Below, in pieces: positions 8,907 through 18,915 of a DNA stretch of 64,000 nucleotides. Location of the stretch: positions 261,517 to 325,516 of the forward strand of contig NZ_JAIOUQ010000009.1 in assembly GCF_019931065.1 (NCBI RefSeq), written 5' to 3'. Source of the DNA: Methanobacterium spitsbergense (lineage in GTDB: Archaea; Methanobacteriota; Methanobacteria; Methanobacteriales; Methanobacteriaceae). The position numbers and the translations under genes are program-made. Under the pieces are notes generated by a model. That model did no database searches. It was not told where the DNA came from and saw only the letters and a program-made list of their open reading frames with translations. Numbering within the stretch: position 1 is the first letter of the stretch; every line of letters begins with the position of its first letter.

Positions 8907-9689
8907 ATGGAGAAGATCAAAGTTTATTCATTGGAAGGCGAAGTCGTCGAAGAGATTGAACTTCCTGAAATTTTCATGGAAGTGTTCAGACCCGACCTTA
9001 TAAAAAGGGCGGTTATATCATCACAAACAGCTAGGATACAGCCATGGGGAACAGACCCAAAGGCAGGTAAAAGAACAACAGCTAAATCCTTTGGTTCAGG
9101 CCGTGGTGCAGCAATGGTTCCACGTGTTAAAGGATCAAGACACCCTGCAGGTTCAAAGGCAGCATTCATACCACAGGCAACTGGTGGTAGAAAGGCACAC
9201 CCACCTAAGACAGAGAGGATCATACACGAGAAGATCAACAGAAAGGAAAGAAGACTCGCAATAAGATCAGCTGTCGCAGCAACCGCAAACAGAGAAATGG
9301 TTGAAGGTAGGGGCCATAAAATAGCGAACATAGACCAAATACCATTTGTTATTGGTGACGAACTCGAAACAGTTAAAAGAACTAAAGAAACCCGTGAAAT
9401 ATTCGAAAAACTTGGTTTAATGGACGATGTTACAAGAGCTAAAACAGGTCGAACAATAAGAGCTGGAAGAGGTAAAATGAGGGGTAGGAAATACAAAAAT
9501 CCAAAAGGCCCCCTAGTGGTAGTTGGAGAAGATAAGGGTATTAGCCTCGGCGCAAGAAACCATGCAGGTGTAGATGTTGTTGTTGTGAACAATCTCAACG
9601 CAGAACTCCTGGCTCCCGGAACACATCCTGGTAGACTCACTATTTACACAAAATCAGCTGTAGAAAAGTTAGGAGAACTTTTCAAGTAA
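8907..9689 (+). CDS. rpl4: 50S ribosomal protein uL4
   Basis: 260 residues. An early assembly protein that lines the exit tunnel; its extended loop is visible as the Arg/Gly-rich segment with [15 protein letters not shown] (about 60-80). It also contains [17 protein letters not shown] in the C-terminal half, typical of archaeal and eukaryotic uL4. It begins 21 bases after uL3 and is cotranscribed with it. Confidence 0.97.
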   Translation: MEKIKVYSLEGEVVEEIELPEIFMEVFRPDLIKRAVISSQTARIQPWGTDPKAGKRTTAKSFGSGRGAAMVPRVKGSRHPAGSKAAFIPQATGGRKAHPPKTERIIHEKINRKERRLAIRSAVAATANREMVEGRGHKIANIDQIPFVIGDELETVKRTKETREIFEKLGLMDDVTRAKTGRTIRAGRGKMRGRKYKNPKGPLVVVGEDKGISLGARNHAGVDVVVVNNLNAELLAPGTHPGRLTIYTKSAVEKLGELFK

Positions 9690-9707
9690 TTAAAAGGGGT
9701 AGTGAAA

Positions 9708-9965
9708 ATGGATCCTTACGCAGTAATAATAAAACCACATCTAACAGAAAAGAGTATGAATTCAATTGATCAGAAGAATGAATTAACCTTTGTAGTTCGC
9801 AGAACTGCCAATAAAACAGTGATAAAGTCCGCATTTGAGGATCTTTATGCTGTTAAAGTTGAAAGGGTTAACACCCAGATATTAAAGGGACAAAAACTGG
9901 CCTACATAAAACTGGCTGCAGAACACAGTGCAGAGGATATAGCAGTTAAAATGGGAGTATTCTAG
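9708..9965 (+). CDS. rpl23: 50S ribosomal protein uL23
   Basis: 85 residues from the ATG at 9708, which lies 7 bases after AAGGGGT; a GTG at 9702 is in frame but too close to that site. It carries the family pattern IIKPHLTEKSM near the N-terminus and the VKVERVNTQILKG core. It sits at the tunnel exit, where it contacts SRP and the translocon. Confidence 0.95.
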   Translation: MDPYAVIIKPHLTEKSMNSIDQKNELTFVVRRTANKTVIKSAFEDLYAVKVERVNTQILKGQKLAYIKLAAEHSAEDIAVKMGVF

Positions 9966-10037
9966 GTATTATTCTTATCATAACTATATCATGTTAAATC
10001 CAGTATGGACACTTAACACCCCAACGGAGGAAATAAA

Positions 10038-10763
10038 ATGGGAAAACGATTAATAATCCAGAGAAGAGGAAGAGGAACTCCTACTTACAAGAGTGCATCA
10101 CACCGATTCAGGGGAAAAATAGCCTACAGATCCTATGATGATCTTGAAAAGGAAGGCTGTCTGAAGGGTAAAGTAAAAGATATTATACACGACCCTGGTA
10201 GAACAGCTCCTGTAGCACTTGTAAAATTTGAAAATGGAGAAAAAAGTCTTATTTTAGCACCTGAAGGAATACAGATTGATGATGAAGTTGCATGTGGAAT
10301 TTCAGCACCAATTAACCCTGGAAACTCATTACCACTAGCAGAGATTCCTGAAGGTACACCACTTTACAACTTAGAAAAACATCCTGGTGATGGCGGTAGA
10401 TTCGTTAGATCATCAGGAACTTACGCTTCTTTAATAACACACGATGTTGGTAAGGCAATTGTTGAATTACCATCAGGTGAATTAAAGGCATTCAACCCCC
10501 GCTGCAGAGCCACCGTAGGTGTCGTTGCAGGTGGAGGAAGAAAGGAGAAACCATTCCTTAAGGCAGGTAATAGATACCATGCACTTAAAGCCAAGGGTAA
10601 GAAGAACGTCAGTGTCAGAGGAGTGGCAATGAACGCAGTGGATCACCCGCATGGTGGAGGAAACAGGCAGCATCCTGGTAAACCTACAACAATATCAAGA
10701 CATGCACCAGCAGGAAGAAAGGTCGGTTCAATAGCAGCTAGCAGAACCGGTAGAAGGAGATAA
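10038..10763 (+). CDS. rpl2: 50S ribosomal protein uL2
   Basis: 241 residues. Required for subunit joining and peptidyl transfer. The signature segment RGVAMNAVDHPHGGGNR (about 195-211), with the catalytic-centre-proximal His, is intact. AACGGAGG precedes the ATG. A 72-base spacer separates it from uL23. Confidence 0.98.
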   Translation: MGKRLIIQRRGRGTPTYKSASHRFRGKIAYRSYDDLEKEGCLKGKVKDIIHDPGRTAPVALVKFENGEKSLILAPEGIQIDDEVACGISAPINPGNSLPLAEIPEGTPLYNLEKHPGDGGRFVRSSGTYASLITHDVGKAIVELPSGELKAFNPRCRATVGVVAGGGRKEKPFLKAGNRYHALKAKGKKNVSVRGVAMNAVDHPHGGGNRQHPGKPTTISRHAPAGRKVGSIAASRTGRRR

Positions 10764-10818
10764 TTCTCCATTAAATTAATGAATAAAACGGATAAAAAAA
10801 GGATTAGGAGGAGACTAA

Positions 10819-11232
10819 TTGGCAAGAAAAGTATTTAACTATCGCGGTTACACATTGGAAGAACTGCAGGACATGCCACTGGACAATGTTATACAACTAT
10901 TACCATCAAGGCAGAGAAGATCCCTCAAAAGAGGATTTTTGCCTAGGCAAAAGAAGGTTCTGGAGAAGATAAGGAAGATCAAAAAAGATGGACCTAGAAA
11001 GGATGGTAGGCCACAGATAATAAAAACACACTGCAGAGACATGATTGTACTTCCTGAAATGGTTGGAATGACCTTCGGAATCTACAGTGGAAAGGAATTT
11101 GTTAATGTAACTATTCAACCAGAAATGATTGGATGTTACTTTGGTGAATTTGCAATCACTAGACAGAGGGTTCAGCACGGAGATCCAGGTATGGGTGCAA
11201 CAAGATCATCCATGTTTGTGCCGCTTAAATAA
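10819..11232 (+). CDS. rps19: 30S ribosomal protein uS19
   Basis: 137 residues, starting at TTG 10819 behind AGGAGGAGA. The C-terminal half contains the family core [17 protein letters not shown] and ends with [12 protein letters not shown]. It binds the 16S rRNA 3' domain near uS13. The N-terminal extension is typical of archaeal forms. Confidence 0.96.
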   Translation: MARKVFNYRGYTLEELQDMPLDNVIQLLPSRQRRSLKRGFLPRQKKVLEKIRKIKKDGPRKDGRPQIIKTHCRDMIVLPEMVGMTFGIYSGKEFVNVTIQPEMIGCYFGEFAITRQRVQHGDPGMGATRSSMFVPLK

Positions 11233-11244
11233 GGAGAAGTTACA

Positions 11245-11706
11245 ATGGCGAAGATCGAATACGCTTATCAAGATGAGTACAAAGGAAAAACAGCAAAGGC
11301 TGCAGGGAAAGCTCTTAAGATTTCCCCAAAGCATTCTGTTGAGATATGCCGTACCATAAGGGGAATGCACCTCGACGATGCAAAGGAATTCCTAGAGAGA
11401 GTTATGAAAAAAGAAACTCCTGTACCATTTAAAAGACACAATAAAAAAGTAGGACATAAAAGAGGGCTTGTAGGATGGCCAACAGGACGTTACCCAGTAA
11501 AAGCAGCTGAACATATACTTCAGGTACTGGATAACGCCGAGGCAAATGCAGAATACAAGGGCCTAAATACAGAAGACCTTAAAATAGTTCATATATCCAG
11601 CCACCGCGGTTACATCATAAGGGGATGGACTGCAAGGGCATTTGGAAGGGCTAGTCCATTTAACACACCAACAACCCATATACAAGTAGTTCTAGGGGAG
11701 GCATAG
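11245..11706 (+). CDS. rpl22: 50S ribosomal protein uL22
   Basis: 153 residues. Its loop reaches the exit-tunnel constriction. The archaeal features [19 protein letters not shown] and the C-terminal [20 protein letters not shown] are present. It begins 12 bases after uS19 with AAGGAGAAG upstream and is followed 5 bases later by uS3. Confidence 0.96.
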   Translation: MAKIEYAYQDEYKGKTAKAAGKALKISPKHSVEICRTIRGMHLDDAKEFLERVMKKETPVPFKRHNKKVGHKRGLVGWPTGRYPVKAAEHILQVLDNAEANAEYKGLNTEDLKIVHISSHRGYIIRGWTARAFGRASPFNTPTTHIQVVLGEA

Positions 11707-11711
11707 ATTCA

Positions 11712-12725
11712 ATGATTGAAAAGGATTTCGTAACAGAAGGACTTAAAAGAACAAGAATAGACGAATACCTTGAAAACGAGCTTGAAAGGGCAGGTTACGG
11801 TGGAATGGAAATTCAAGTAACTCCTCTCGGTACAATGGTTGTTGTTTACGCAGAAAGACCAGGTATGGTAATAGGACGAGGTGGAAAAACCGTCCGAAGC
11901 ATAACCCAAAATCTTAAAACCGGTTACGGTCTCGAAAACCCTCAAGTAGAGGTTAAAGAGGTCGACATACCAGAACTCAACCCTAAGATAATGGCACATA
12001 AAATAGCTGCCATGCTCCAGAGGGGAATGCATTTCAGGAGAGTTGCTTACACTGCACTACGTAGAATTATGGGCGCAGGAGCCCAGGGTGTAGAAGTAAC
12101 CATCTCTGGTAAAATAAGGGGTTCAAGATCTGCATGTGCCAAATTTTCAGATGGTTACATCAAAAAATGTGGAGAACCATCCATCAGATTTGTGAGACAT
12201 GGATTTGCAACAGTACAACTCAAGCCAGGTGTTCTTGGAATTAACGTTCGAATAATGCCTCCAGATGTAGTTTTACCAGATAAAGTTGAAATCTTACAGA
12301 TTGAAATTGAAGAACCTGTTGTTGAAAAAACTGTTGAAGTAGAAGCAACACCAGATAAGATGGAAACAGTTGAAAGTGTTGTGGAAGAAATTGTTGAAGA
12401 AGCAGCAGAAGAATCAGCAGAAGTAGACATCATCGAAGAAGCAGTAGAAGAACTGGAAGAAGTTTCAGAGGAACCAGAAACAATAGAAGAGGCTCCAGTT
12501 GAAAAAGCATCTGAAGAACCAGAAGCTGAAACCACTGAAGAAGCTCCAGTTGAAGAATCATCTGAAGAATCTGTAGAGGAAAAAGCAAAAGCTGAAACCA
12601 CTGAAGAGGCTCCAGTAGAAGAGGAATCTGAAGAAGAAACCAAACCTGAAGATGATGATGAATCCAAAACTCAGGAAGCTTCTAAAACAGAAGAAACCAC
12701 TGAAAAGGGCGATAAATCAGAATAA
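11712..12725 (+). CDS. rps3: 30S ribosomal protein uS3 with a long acidic C-terminal tail
   Basis: 337 residues, clearly longer than the usual 200-260 for archaeal uS3. Residues about 1-200 hold the KH domain (VIGRGGKTVRSI) and the C-terminal mRNA-entry domain (RIMGAGAQGVEVTISGKIRG). From about residue 205 on, a Glu-rich, low-complexity tail repeats EEAPVEE/TTEEAPVEE units and ends in an acidic and Lys-containing segment. The tail is likely disordered and exposed on the solvent side. Its purpose is unknown. Confidence 0.95.
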   Translation: MIEKDFVTEGLKRTRIDEYLENELERAGYGGMEIQVTPLGTMVVVYAERPGMVIGRGGKTVRSITQNLKTGYGLENPQVEVKEVDIPELNPKIMAHKIAAMLQRGMHFRRVAYTALRRIMGAGAQGVEVTISGKIRGSRSACAKFSDGYIKKCGEPSIRFVRHGFATVQLKPGVLGINVRIMPPDVVLPDKVEILQIEIEEPVVEKTVEVEATPDKMETVESVVEEIVEEAAEESAEVDIIEEAVEELEEVSEEPETIEEAPVEKASEEPEAETTEEAPVEESSEESVEEKAKAETTEEAPVEEESEEETKPEDDDESKTQEASKTEETTEKGDKSE

Positions 12726-12773
12726 ACTATAATCTGTGTGAAATTATCACAAGTTATAAAAGGATGTAGAGAA

Positions 12774-12980
12774 ATGGTAATATTAAGAAGCAAGGAAATA
12801 CGGGTAATGGAGATGGATGAGATCCAGAAGAAACTGGATGAACTCAAAGCTGAACATTCTAAGAATATCTCAAAGAGTGCCGCTGCAGGGGTTTATGAAA
12901 ATCCAGGTAAAATAAAGGAACTTAAACGAACAATCGCACGTGTCCTTACCATAATGAATGAAAAACAGCAGGAGAAATAA
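12774..12980 (+). CDS. rpl29: 50S ribosomal protein uL29
   Basis: 68 residues from the ATG at 12774, which follows AAAGGATG by 7 bases; an upstream in-frame GTG (12738) has no ribosome binding site. The protein is two antiparallel helices: [14 protein letters not shown] and the basic helix [19 protein letters not shown]. It lies near the exit tunnel beside uL23. Confidence 0.92.
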   Translation: MVILRSKEIRVMEMDEIQKKLDELKAEHSKNISKSAAAGVYENPGKIKELKRTIARVLTIMNEKQQEK

Positions 12981-12985
12981 AATCG

Positions 12986-13324
12986 ATGAAAGTCTGTGAG
13001 ATATGCGGTCTTCCTGAAGAACTTTGCGTCTGCGAGGAGATAGCCAGAGAAATTCAAAAGGTAAAGGTCTATACAGTTAGAAGAAGATTCGGAAAACTGA
13101 TGACCATTGTTGAGGGTATAGATGAGCACGATATTGATATAAAGGAACTAACAAAGGAACTTAAGGCAAAATGTGCCTGTGGAGGAACAGCCAAAAAAGG
13201 CCAAATCGAACTTCAAGGTGACCATAAAAGAAGGGTCAAAGAAGTTCTGGCTAACATGGGCTTTTCTTCAGACACCATCGAGATAAAAGACAGAGAAGAT
13301 AGGGGAAGAAAAAGACGCAGATAG
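12986..13324 (+). CDS. Translation initiation factor aIF1 (SUI1 family)
   Basis: 112 residues. It guards start-codon selection on the small subunit. The SUI1 fold is recognised from [38 protein letters not shown] and the closing VLANMGF. The N-terminal [13 protein letters not shown] has four cysteines in a zinc-binding arrangement, as in several euryarchaeal forms. The start lies 5 bases after the uL29 stop. Confidence 0.93.
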   Translation: MKVCEICGLPEELCVCEEIAREIQKVKVYTVRRRFGKLMTIVEGIDEHDIDIKELTKELKAKCACGGTAKKGQIELQGDHKRRVKEVLANMGFSSDTIEIKDREDRGRKRRR

Positions 13325-13349
13325 AAACATGGAAAATTTCTATGTTTTT
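13325..13349 (+). terminator. Hairpin with T run between aIF1 and Rpp29 genes
   Basis: AAACAT (13325-13330) pairs with ATGTTT (13342-13347). A G-T and further GAA/TTC pairs continue inward, and the right arm runs into TTTTT. It could attenuate or process the polycistronic message inside the operon. Only the sequence pattern supports it. Confidence 0.35.
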
Positions 13350-13382
13350 GCCTATGTCTTACCATAAATTCCATGGTGGAAC

Positions 13383-13664
13383 ATGATAACTCCACAAAAC
13401 ATATTCCGGCACGAACTTGTGGGACTGAATGTTGAGGTTGTTAAAAGCTCACATGAAGGTTTTACAGGAATCAAAGGAGAAGTTATCGACGAAACAAAAA
13501 ACACCATTAAGGTGGAGGATGTTGAGGGATGTGAAAAAATCATCCCTAAAAACGTTGTAACTTTTCAATTCACACTGCCAGATAATACGGTTGTTGAAAT
13601 TGACGGAAGCATAATCGTTGCTCGCCCTGAAGACAGAATTAAAAAGAAATTCAGAAAGTTTTGA
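13383..13664 (+). CDS. rnp1: Ribonuclease P protein component 1 (Rpp29/Pop4)
   Basis: 93 residues, the common archaeal length. It is a subunit of RNase P that matures tRNA 5' ends and pairs with Rpp21. An SH3-like barrel is implied by the pattern HELVGLNVEVVKSSHEGFTGIKGEVIDETKNTI and the closing basic RIKKKFRKF. Its location between aIF1 and uS17 is the standard euryarchaeal arrangement. Confidence 0.93.
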   Translation: MITPQNIFRHELVGLNVEVVKSSHEGFTGIKGEVIDETKNTIKVEDVEGCEKIIPKNVVTFQFTLPDNTVVEIDGSIIVARPEDRIKKKFRKF

Positions 13665-13772
13665 AAGCATGCAATAAAAACAATCAATCTCATGGAACAT
13701 ACTCATAAAAAATTCAACAATAAAATTTTAAATTGTATATTAATAAAATAAAAGGACATATCAGGTGATAAA

Positions 13773-14093
13773 ATGGTTGGTATCGATGTTAAAGAACCAA
13801 AAATAGAATGTGATGATCCCAACTGTCCCTTTCATGGAACCCTCCCAGTGAGGGGTCAAATTCTTGAAGGAATAGTTACAAGTGATAAGGCAGAAAGGAC
13901 CATTACAGTAGAAAGGAGTTATTATAAATTCATCAGTAAATACGAGAGATATGAAAAAAGGAAATCAAAGATTAGCGCTCACAAACCTGACTGTTTTGAA
14001 GTTAAGATTGGAGACTCTGTTAAAATAGCAGAATGCAGACCTTTGAGCAAAACCAAACATTTCGTATTGGTGGAAGTTAAGGGAGAAGAGTAA
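13773..14093 (+). CDS. rps17: 30S ribosomal protein uS17
   Basis: 106 residues behind AGGTGATAAA. The OB-fold core is [21 protein letters not shown], and [19 protein letters not shown] is the family C-terminus. The N-terminal [10 protein letters not shown] is the archaeal extension with possible metal-binding Cys/His. It is the first gene after a 108-base AT-rich spacer. Confidence 0.95.
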   Translation: MVGIDVKEPKIECDDPNCPFHGTLPVRGQILEGIVTSDKAERTITVERSYYKFISKYERYEKRKSKISAHKPDCFEVKIGDSVKIAECRPLSKTKHFVLVEVKGEE

Positions 14094-14095
14094 AA

Positions 14096-14494
14096 ATGAA
14101 GGCAATTACCTCCAACGTTACAAAAGCACTCCCAATAGGTGCAAGATTACAGTGTATAGACAACACCGGTGCAAGGGAAGTAGAAATCATAGCAGTTAAA
14201 GGATACAAGGGTGTTAGAAGAAGATTAGCACCTGCCGGTGTCGGTGACATGATTGTAATTACTGTTAAAAAAGGTACCGTTGACATGAGAAAAGAGGTCA
14301 CAACAGCTGTTGTGGTCAGACAGAAAAAAGAATTCAAAAGGGCTGACGGCTTAAGAATCAAATTTGAAGATAACGCTGCAGTGATAGTAAGTCCTGAAGG
14401 TGTGCTTAAAGGTTCAGAAATAAGGGGACCTATAGCAAAGGAAGCTGCTGACAGATGGCCTGCTATTGGAAGTGCTGCCAGCATCATAGTATAA
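14096..14494 (+). CDS. rpl14: 50S ribosomal protein uL14
   Basis: 132 residues. It sits at the subunit interface, contacting 16S helix 14. It contains [17 protein letters not shown] and the [13 protein letters not shown] loop, followed by FEDNAAVIV. The start lies 2 bases after the uS17 stop, implying translational coupling. Confidence 0.97.
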   Translation: MKAITSNVTKALPIGARLQCIDNTGAREVEIIAVKGYKGVRRRLAPAGVGDMIVITVKKGTVDMRKEVTTAVVVRQKKEFKRADGLRIKFEDNAAVIVSPEGVLKGSEIRGPIAKEAADRWPAIGSAASIIV

Positions 14495-14512
14495 AATTAA
14501 AGGTGATAATAT

Positions 14513-14866
14513 ATGTCAACACAGCCAAGAAAACAGAGGAAATTTATTTATAAGGCACCATTACACATACGCCATAAATTAATGAGCGTAACACTTGCTG
14601 AAGAACTCAGGGAGCAGTACAGTAGAAGATCTCTTCCTGTTAAAAAAGGTGACACAGTAAAGGTTATGCGTGGCGATTTCAAGGACCACGAAGGAAAAGT
14701 TGAAAAAGTGGACCTTAAAAATTATCGTGTCATGATTGAGGGTATGTCAGTACAGAAACCCGATGGTAACAAAGTCTACCATTCAGTTCATCCATCAAAT
14801 TTGATGATCATTGAACTCGATATGGAAGACAATGAAAGAAACGATATAGTAGAGAGGAAGGGATAA
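14513..14866 (+). CDS. rpl24: 50S ribosomal protein uL24
   Basis: 117 residues behind AGGTGATAATAT. The KOW motif is [20 protein letters not shown] (about 44-63), the rRNA-binding signature of the L24/L26 family. The basic N-terminus is typical of archaea. It ends 1 base before eS4. Confidence 0.96.
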   Translation: MSTQPRKQRKFIYKAPLHIRHKLMSVTLAEELREQYSRRSLPVKKGDTVKVMRGDFKDHEGKVEKVDLKNYRVMIEGMSVQKPDGNKVYHSVHPSNLMIIELDMEDNERNDIVERKG

Positions 14867-14867
14867 C

Positions 14868-15593
14868 ATGGCAAAGATGGGATCAAGAAAACATCTTAAA
14901 CGATTCAAATCACCAGTGCACTGGCCCATTCACCCTAAAGAGGATAAGTGGACTGTAAAACCAAGTGCAGGACCACATGCAATTGAGGAATCATTACCAT
15001 TACTCATTGTTGTAAGGGACATTTTAAAGGTTGCAGACAATGCAAGGGAAGCAAAAATAATCATCAACAACGGTGATATACTTGTGGACGGCCGTGCAAG
15101 AAAGGATTACAAATTTCCAGTGGGATTCATGGATGTAATTTCATTACCTAAAGCTGAAAAGGTTTACAGGGTACTTCCAGATCACAAGGGAAGACTCATA
15201 CTGCATCCAATAAGCAAGGAAAATGCAGAATTTAAACTATGTATGATCACAGATATATCCACAATAAAAGGTGGTAAAACACAACTCAATCTCCACGATG
15301 GAAGAAACTCCGTTGTTGAAAAAGCATACAGTTCTGGAGATGTTGTTGTTGTGGAAATTCCAGATCAAACAGTTACCGATCACATAAAATTCGAAAGTGG
15401 TACAGTCGGTCTCATTACTGGTGGTAAACACATAGGAGAACTTGGTAAAGTTAAAGAAATCAACATAACCAAATCATCCAAACCAAACACTGTAGAGATA
15501 GAGACAGACGATGGAACATTTCTAACACTAGCAGACTATGTATTTGTTCTTGGAACAGATAAGCCAGTTATTTCACTACCTGGGGGCAAGTAA
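14868..15593 (+). CDS. rps4e: 30S ribosomal protein eS4
   Basis: 241 residues. An archaeal/eukaryotic small-subunit protein with an S4-like RNA-binding part (about 40-105; [23 protein letters not shown]) and a KOW-containing C-terminal part ([13 protein letters not shown]). Both neighbouring genes abut directly, with uL5 starting at the next base after the stop. Confidence 0.96.
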   Translation: MAKMGSRKHLKRFKSPVHWPIHPKEDKWTVKPSAGPHAIEESLPLLIVVRDILKVADNAREAKIIINNGDILVDGRARKDYKFPVGFMDVISLPKAEKVYRVLPDHKGRLILHPISKENAEFKLCMITDISTIKGGKTQLNLHDGRNSVVEKAYSSGDVVVVEIPDQTVTDHIKFESGTVGLITGGKHIGELGKVKEINITKSSKPNTVEIETDDGTFLTLADYVFVLGTDKPVISLPGGK

Positions 15594-16100
15594 ATGAACC
15601 AGATGGAAGGCGTGAAAATAGCAAAGGCAACAGTGAACATTGGAGTCGGCGAAAGTGGAGAAAGACTTGCAAGGGCTGAGCAACTCCTAGTAAACATCAC
15701 AGACCAGAAACCGGTAAGAACCATAAGTAAGGTCACCAACCCTGAATTTGGAATAAGGAAGGGACAGCCAATAGCATGTAAAGTTACACTCAGAAATGAA
15801 AAAGCTGATAAAGCTGTTAAAATGGTACTTGATGGAATTGGAAACAGGTTAAAAGCCAGCCAGTTTGATGTGCAAGGTAATGTTGCATTCGGTATAGAAG
15901 AGCACATTGACATTCCAGGAATGCGTTACGATCCTGATATAGGTATATTTGGTATGAACGTTGCAGTAACCTTTGAAAAACCAGGTTACAGGATTAAAAG
16001 AAGAAGGATCCAGCACAAAAAAGTTCCAAGTAAACACCAGGTCACGAAAGAAGAGACAATGGAATTCATGAAGAAAGAATTCCAGGTTAATATAGAATAG
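15594..16100 (+). CDS. rpl5: 50S ribosomal protein uL5
   Basis: 168 residues. It binds 5S rRNA and forms an intersubunit bridge. [19 protein letters not shown] and [25 protein letters not shown] are the family blocks. The ATG immediately follows the eS4 stop. Confidence 0.96.
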   Translation: MNQMEGVKIAKATVNIGVGESGERLARAEQLLVNITDQKPVRTISKVTNPEFGIRKGQPIACKVTLRNEKADKAVKMVLDGIGNRLKASQFDVQGNVAFGIEEHIDIPGMRYDPDIGIFGMNVAVTFEKPGYRIKRRRIQHKKVPSKHQVTKEETMEFMKKEFQVNIE

Positions 16101-16108
16101 GTGATAAA

Positions 16109-16252
16109 TTGCCAAGAAAATACGGAAAAGCTTCAAGGAAATGCAGCAGATGTAATGATCATTCAGCTTTAGTCAGAAGGTACAATCTTATGTTGTGCAG
16201 ACAATGCTTCAGAGAACTTGCAGCTAGAATTGGATTTAAAAAATATAACTAA
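16109..16252 (+). CDS. rps14: 30S ribosomal protein uS14, zinc-binding form
   Basis: 47 residues, starting at TTG 16109 after AGGTGATAAA and ending with TAA at 16250-16252. It carries the C-x2-C pairs CSRC (12-15) and CRQC (30-33) that bind zinc in archaeal S14, and the closing FRELAARIGFKKYN. It lies between uL5 and uS8 as in other archaea. It is easily missed because of its size. Confidence 0.95.
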   Translation: MPRKYGKASRKCSRCNDHSALVRRYNLMLCRQCFRELAARIGFKKYN

Positions 16253-16264
16253 GAGGTGTATAAT

Positions 16265-16657
16265 TTGACTCTTATGGATCCTCTTGCAGATGCACTTACA
16301 AACATGAGAAACAACGAGATGCAGGGAAATAAAAGATGTACAATCCGACCCGCATCCAAGATGATTGGCCATGTTTTAAGGACAATGCAAAAAGAAGGAT
16401 ATATCGGTGAATTTGAATTCGTCGACGATGACAAAGCAGGACAGTTCATGGTCGAATTAGAAGGAAACATAAACAAGTGCGGTGTAATAAAGCCAAGACA
16501 CGCCGTTAAGAAAGATGAATTTGAAAAATTTGAAAAGAGGTTTCTACCATCCAAAAACTTTGGAACAATTATATTAACAACCCCCGAGGGTATTATGACT
16601 CACAGGGAAGCCAAAGAAAAGGGTATTGGCGGTAGATTACTCGTATATGTTTACTAA
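16265..16657 (+). CDS. rps8: 30S ribosomal protein uS8
   Basis: 130 residues from TTG 16265, six bases after GAGGTG; the in-frame GTG at 16256 overlaps that site. The N-terminal [16 protein letters not shown] and C-terminal [22 protein letters not shown] are the family signatures. It binds the central domain of 16S rRNA. Confidence 0.95.
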   Translation: MTLMDPLADALTNMRNNEMQGNKRCTIRPASKMIGHVLRTMQKEGYIGEFEFVDDDKAGQFMVELEGNINKCGVIKPRHAVKKDEFEKFEKRFLPSKNFGTIILTTPEGIMTHREAKEKGIGGRLLVYVY

Positions 16658-16666
16658 GGTGATAAA

Positions 16667-17200
16667 ATGGCTCAAGTAACGATTCTTAGGGAGGAAATCC
16701 CAATTCCAGAAGGAATAGATGTCACAGTAGACAAAGCAGTGACCGTTAAAGGATCAAAGGGAACTCTAACACGGAACTTCAACAATAAATCCATCCAGAT
16801 TAAAGTAGAAGATGAAAAAGTAGTGGTTGAAGCACGCTTCCCTAAAAAGAAGGATAAAGCCATGTTAGGAACCATAAGATCCCATATCAGGAACATGATC
16901 ATAGGATTAACAGATGGGTTTACTTACAATATGAAAATTGTTTACGCTCATTTCCCAATGACAGTTAAAACTGCTGGAAATAAAATTACCATCGAAAACT
17001 TCCTTGGTGAAAGGCATCCAAGATCATCTAAAATAGTTGGGGATGTTAAAGTCCAGATTAAAGGTGACGAAGTTATAGTCAGCGGAATTAACAAGGAACA
17101 TGTTGGGCAGACAATGGCCAACATGGAACAGGCTACAAAAATAAAGGGAAGAGACCCAAGGGTGTTCCAGGATGGAATATACCTTGTTAGCAAGGAATAA
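16667..17200 (+). CDS. rpl6: 50S ribosomal protein uL6
   Basis: 177 residues behind AAGGTGATAAA. It contains two repeated alpha/beta domains; the second carries the archaeal block GINKEHVGQTMANMEQATKI. It lies beside the factor-binding site near the sarcin-ricin loop. Confidence 0.97.
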   Translation: MAQVTILREEIPIPEGIDVTVDKAVTVKGSKGTLTRNFNNKSIQIKVEDEKVVVEARFPKKKDKAMLGTIRSHIRNMIIGLTDGFTYNMKIVYAHFPMTVKTAGNKITIENFLGERHPRSSKIVGDVKVQIKGDEVIVSGINKEHVGQTMANMEQATKIKGRDPRVFQDGIYLVSKE

Positions 17201-17214
17201 ACGGTGATCCCATG

Positions 17215-17562
17215 ATGATAAGAAAAACCAAAAAACCAAACTTCAAAAGACAAGAATGGTTCAGGTACAAAAAACTCGGGGAAACATACAGGAAACCCAA
17301 GGGTAAAACAAGTAAAAGAAGAAGATATGAGGCACGAAAGCCGGCTATGCCCGCTATTGGTTACAGAACCCCAAGAAATTTAAGGGGACTTCACCCTTCA
17401 GGATTCGAAGATATTCTTGTCTGCAATGTTGCAGAACTTGAAAAACTGGATCCAAGTACTCAGGCAGGTAGGATCAGCTCCACTGTAGGTACCAGAAAGA
17501 AGATAACCATGCTTGAAAAGGCAAGGGAACTTAAAATAAAAATCTTGAACAAGGGGCTTTAA
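17215..17562 (+). CDS. rpl32e: 50S ribosomal protein eL32
   Basis: 115 residues from the second of two adjacent ATGs (17212 or 17215); GGTGATC ends at 17209, so the second is better spaced. FKRQEWFRYKKLG and KPAMPAIGYRTPRNLRGLHPSGF are the L32e signatures. It is found only in archaea and eukaryotes. Confidence 0.95.
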   Translation: MIRKTKKPNFKRQEWFRYKKLGETYRKPKGKTSKRRRYEARKPAMPAIGYRTPRNLRGLHPSGFEDILVCNVAELEKLDPSTQAGRISSTVGTRKKITMLEKARELKIKILNKGL

Positions 17563-17874
17563 ACCAAATTTCAATGGTTTAAGGAGTTATTTAAATACAT
17601 TTTCAGTAGAATTGAAAAAAAATGTGTAGAACATTAAATTGATCAATGAAAACTGAAGATGTCAAATTAATAAATAACCAGCAGCATTGCGAAGGGAAAA
17701 GATTGTGCAAAATCATGAAAATAAATGATTTGCAAAAATGCAAAAAAAGTCGTTTTAACGACTATATAGATTCAAAAAAATCCTGAAGATCCAATGAAAT
17801 ATATTAATTTCATTGAAAAAAATTTTCAGGTAAAATGTTGATCAAACTTAAATGTTTGATGTGGAGGTTTCTTT
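17563..17874. other. 312-base spacer inside the super-operon with several inverted repeats
   Basis: No gene is supported. It holds CAATGAAAT-6-ATTTCATTG (17792-17815, perfect 9-bp arms), GTCGTT-TT-AACGAC (17749-17762) and an imperfect TGCAAAATCAT / AATGATTTGCA pair (17706-17734). Such density of paired arms between eL32 and eL19 could mark an RNA processing site or internal regulatory leader. Function is inference. Confidence 0.5.
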
Positions 17875-18321
17875 ATGAATCTTACTACTCAAAAGAGATT
17901 AGCTGCAGACATACTCAAAGTAGGAGTTAACAAGGTCTGGATAGACCCTGAAACTGTTGAAGAAGTATCACGGGCTATTACTAGAGAAAGTGTTAAACAG
18001 TTGATAGACAGCGGAGCCATAAAAGCTAAGCCAAAAAAAGGAATAAGCAGCTTCAGATCAAAGAAAATTGCGGAACAAAAAAGTAAAGGTAGAAGGAAAG
18101 GTAGGGGTAGCATAAAAGGAGCTAAAGGAGCTCGTAACCCTAAGAAAAAAGCATGGATGACTACGATAAGGGCTCTCAGAACTGATTTGAAAGATATGAG
18201 GGAAAACAGGGAAATTAATAAAACAACCTATCGTAAACTTTACAGAATGGCCAAAGGCGGAGCATTTAGGAGTAAATCCTATATGAAAACATACGCTAGG
18301 GATCATGACTTGCTCAGATAA
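17875..18321 (+). CDS. rpl19e: 50S ribosomal protein eL19
   Basis: 148 residues with TGGAGG upstream. The family block NLTTQKRLAADILKVG opens the protein, followed by a basic linker (KGRRKGRGSIKGAKG) and the helical C-terminus. Archaeal/eukaryotic large-subunit protein making an intersubunit bridge. It is the first gene after the 312-base spacer. Confidence 0.96.
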   Translation: MNLTTQKRLAADILKVGVNKVWIDPETVEEVSRAITRESVKQLIDSGAIKAKPKKGISSFRSKKIAEQKSKGRRKGRGSIKGAKGARNPKKKAWMTTIRALRTDLKDMRENREINKTTYRKLYRMAKGGAFRSKSYMKTYARDHDLLR

Positions 18322-18336
18322 GACGGGGGAATGAAA

Positions 18337-18915
18337 TTGGCACAAAGTTCAAGATATAAACTCGCATTTAAAAGAAGAAGAGAAGGAAAAACAGATTACA
18401 GGGCAAGACTGAACCTTATAGGATTAGATAAGTCTAGATTGGTTGTAAGAATTACAAACCAGCATACAATAGCCCAAATAATTAATGTTAATGTGGATGG
18501 GGATGAAACCATTGTTTCTGCACATTCAAATGAACTTAAAAAAATGGGATGGTTAGGAAGTGGAAAGAACACTTCTGCAGCATATTTAACAGGATTTTTA
18601 GTTGCTAAAAAAGCACTGAAAGCTGGAATAGAAAATGCTGTATTAGACATAGGCCTTAAATCCTCAACCAGGGGTGCAAAAATATTTGCAGTTCTCAAGG
18701 GAGCAGTTGATGGAGGACTCAATGTACCTCACAACGATGTAATATTACCTGTTGATGAAAGGATAAGGGGAGAACATGTTGCAGCATATGCTGAATCCCT
18801 AAGTGATGAAGAGGTGGAGAAAAAGTTTTCACAGTACATTAAAAATGGACTATCTCCAAAAGACCTCCCTGATCATTTTGAATCAATAAAACAGAAGATT
18901 GAGGAAGGGGTATAA
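18337..18915 (+). CDS. rpl18: 50S ribosomal protein uL18
   Basis: 192 residues from TTG 18337; an in-frame ATG at 18331 directly abuts the GGGGGA ribosome binding site and is less likely. [18 protein letters not shown] is the archaeal uL18 N-terminal block. It binds 5S rRNA together with uL5. Its TAA overlaps the ATG of uS5. Confidence 0.95.
   Translation: MAQSSRYKLAFKRRREGKTDYRARLNLIGLDKSRLVVRITNQHTIAQIINVNVDGDETIVSAHSNELKKMGWLGSGKNTSAAYLTGFLVAKKALKAGIENAVLDIGLKSSTRGAKIFAVLKGAVDGGLNVPHNDVILPVDERIRGEHVAAYAESLSDEEVEKKFSQYIKNGLSPKDLPDHFESIKQKIEEGV

Noticed and set aside
12155..12667. Ser-rich leftward frame opposite the uS3 tail
   Set aside because: It is the mirror image of the Glu-rich repeat tail and has no independent support.
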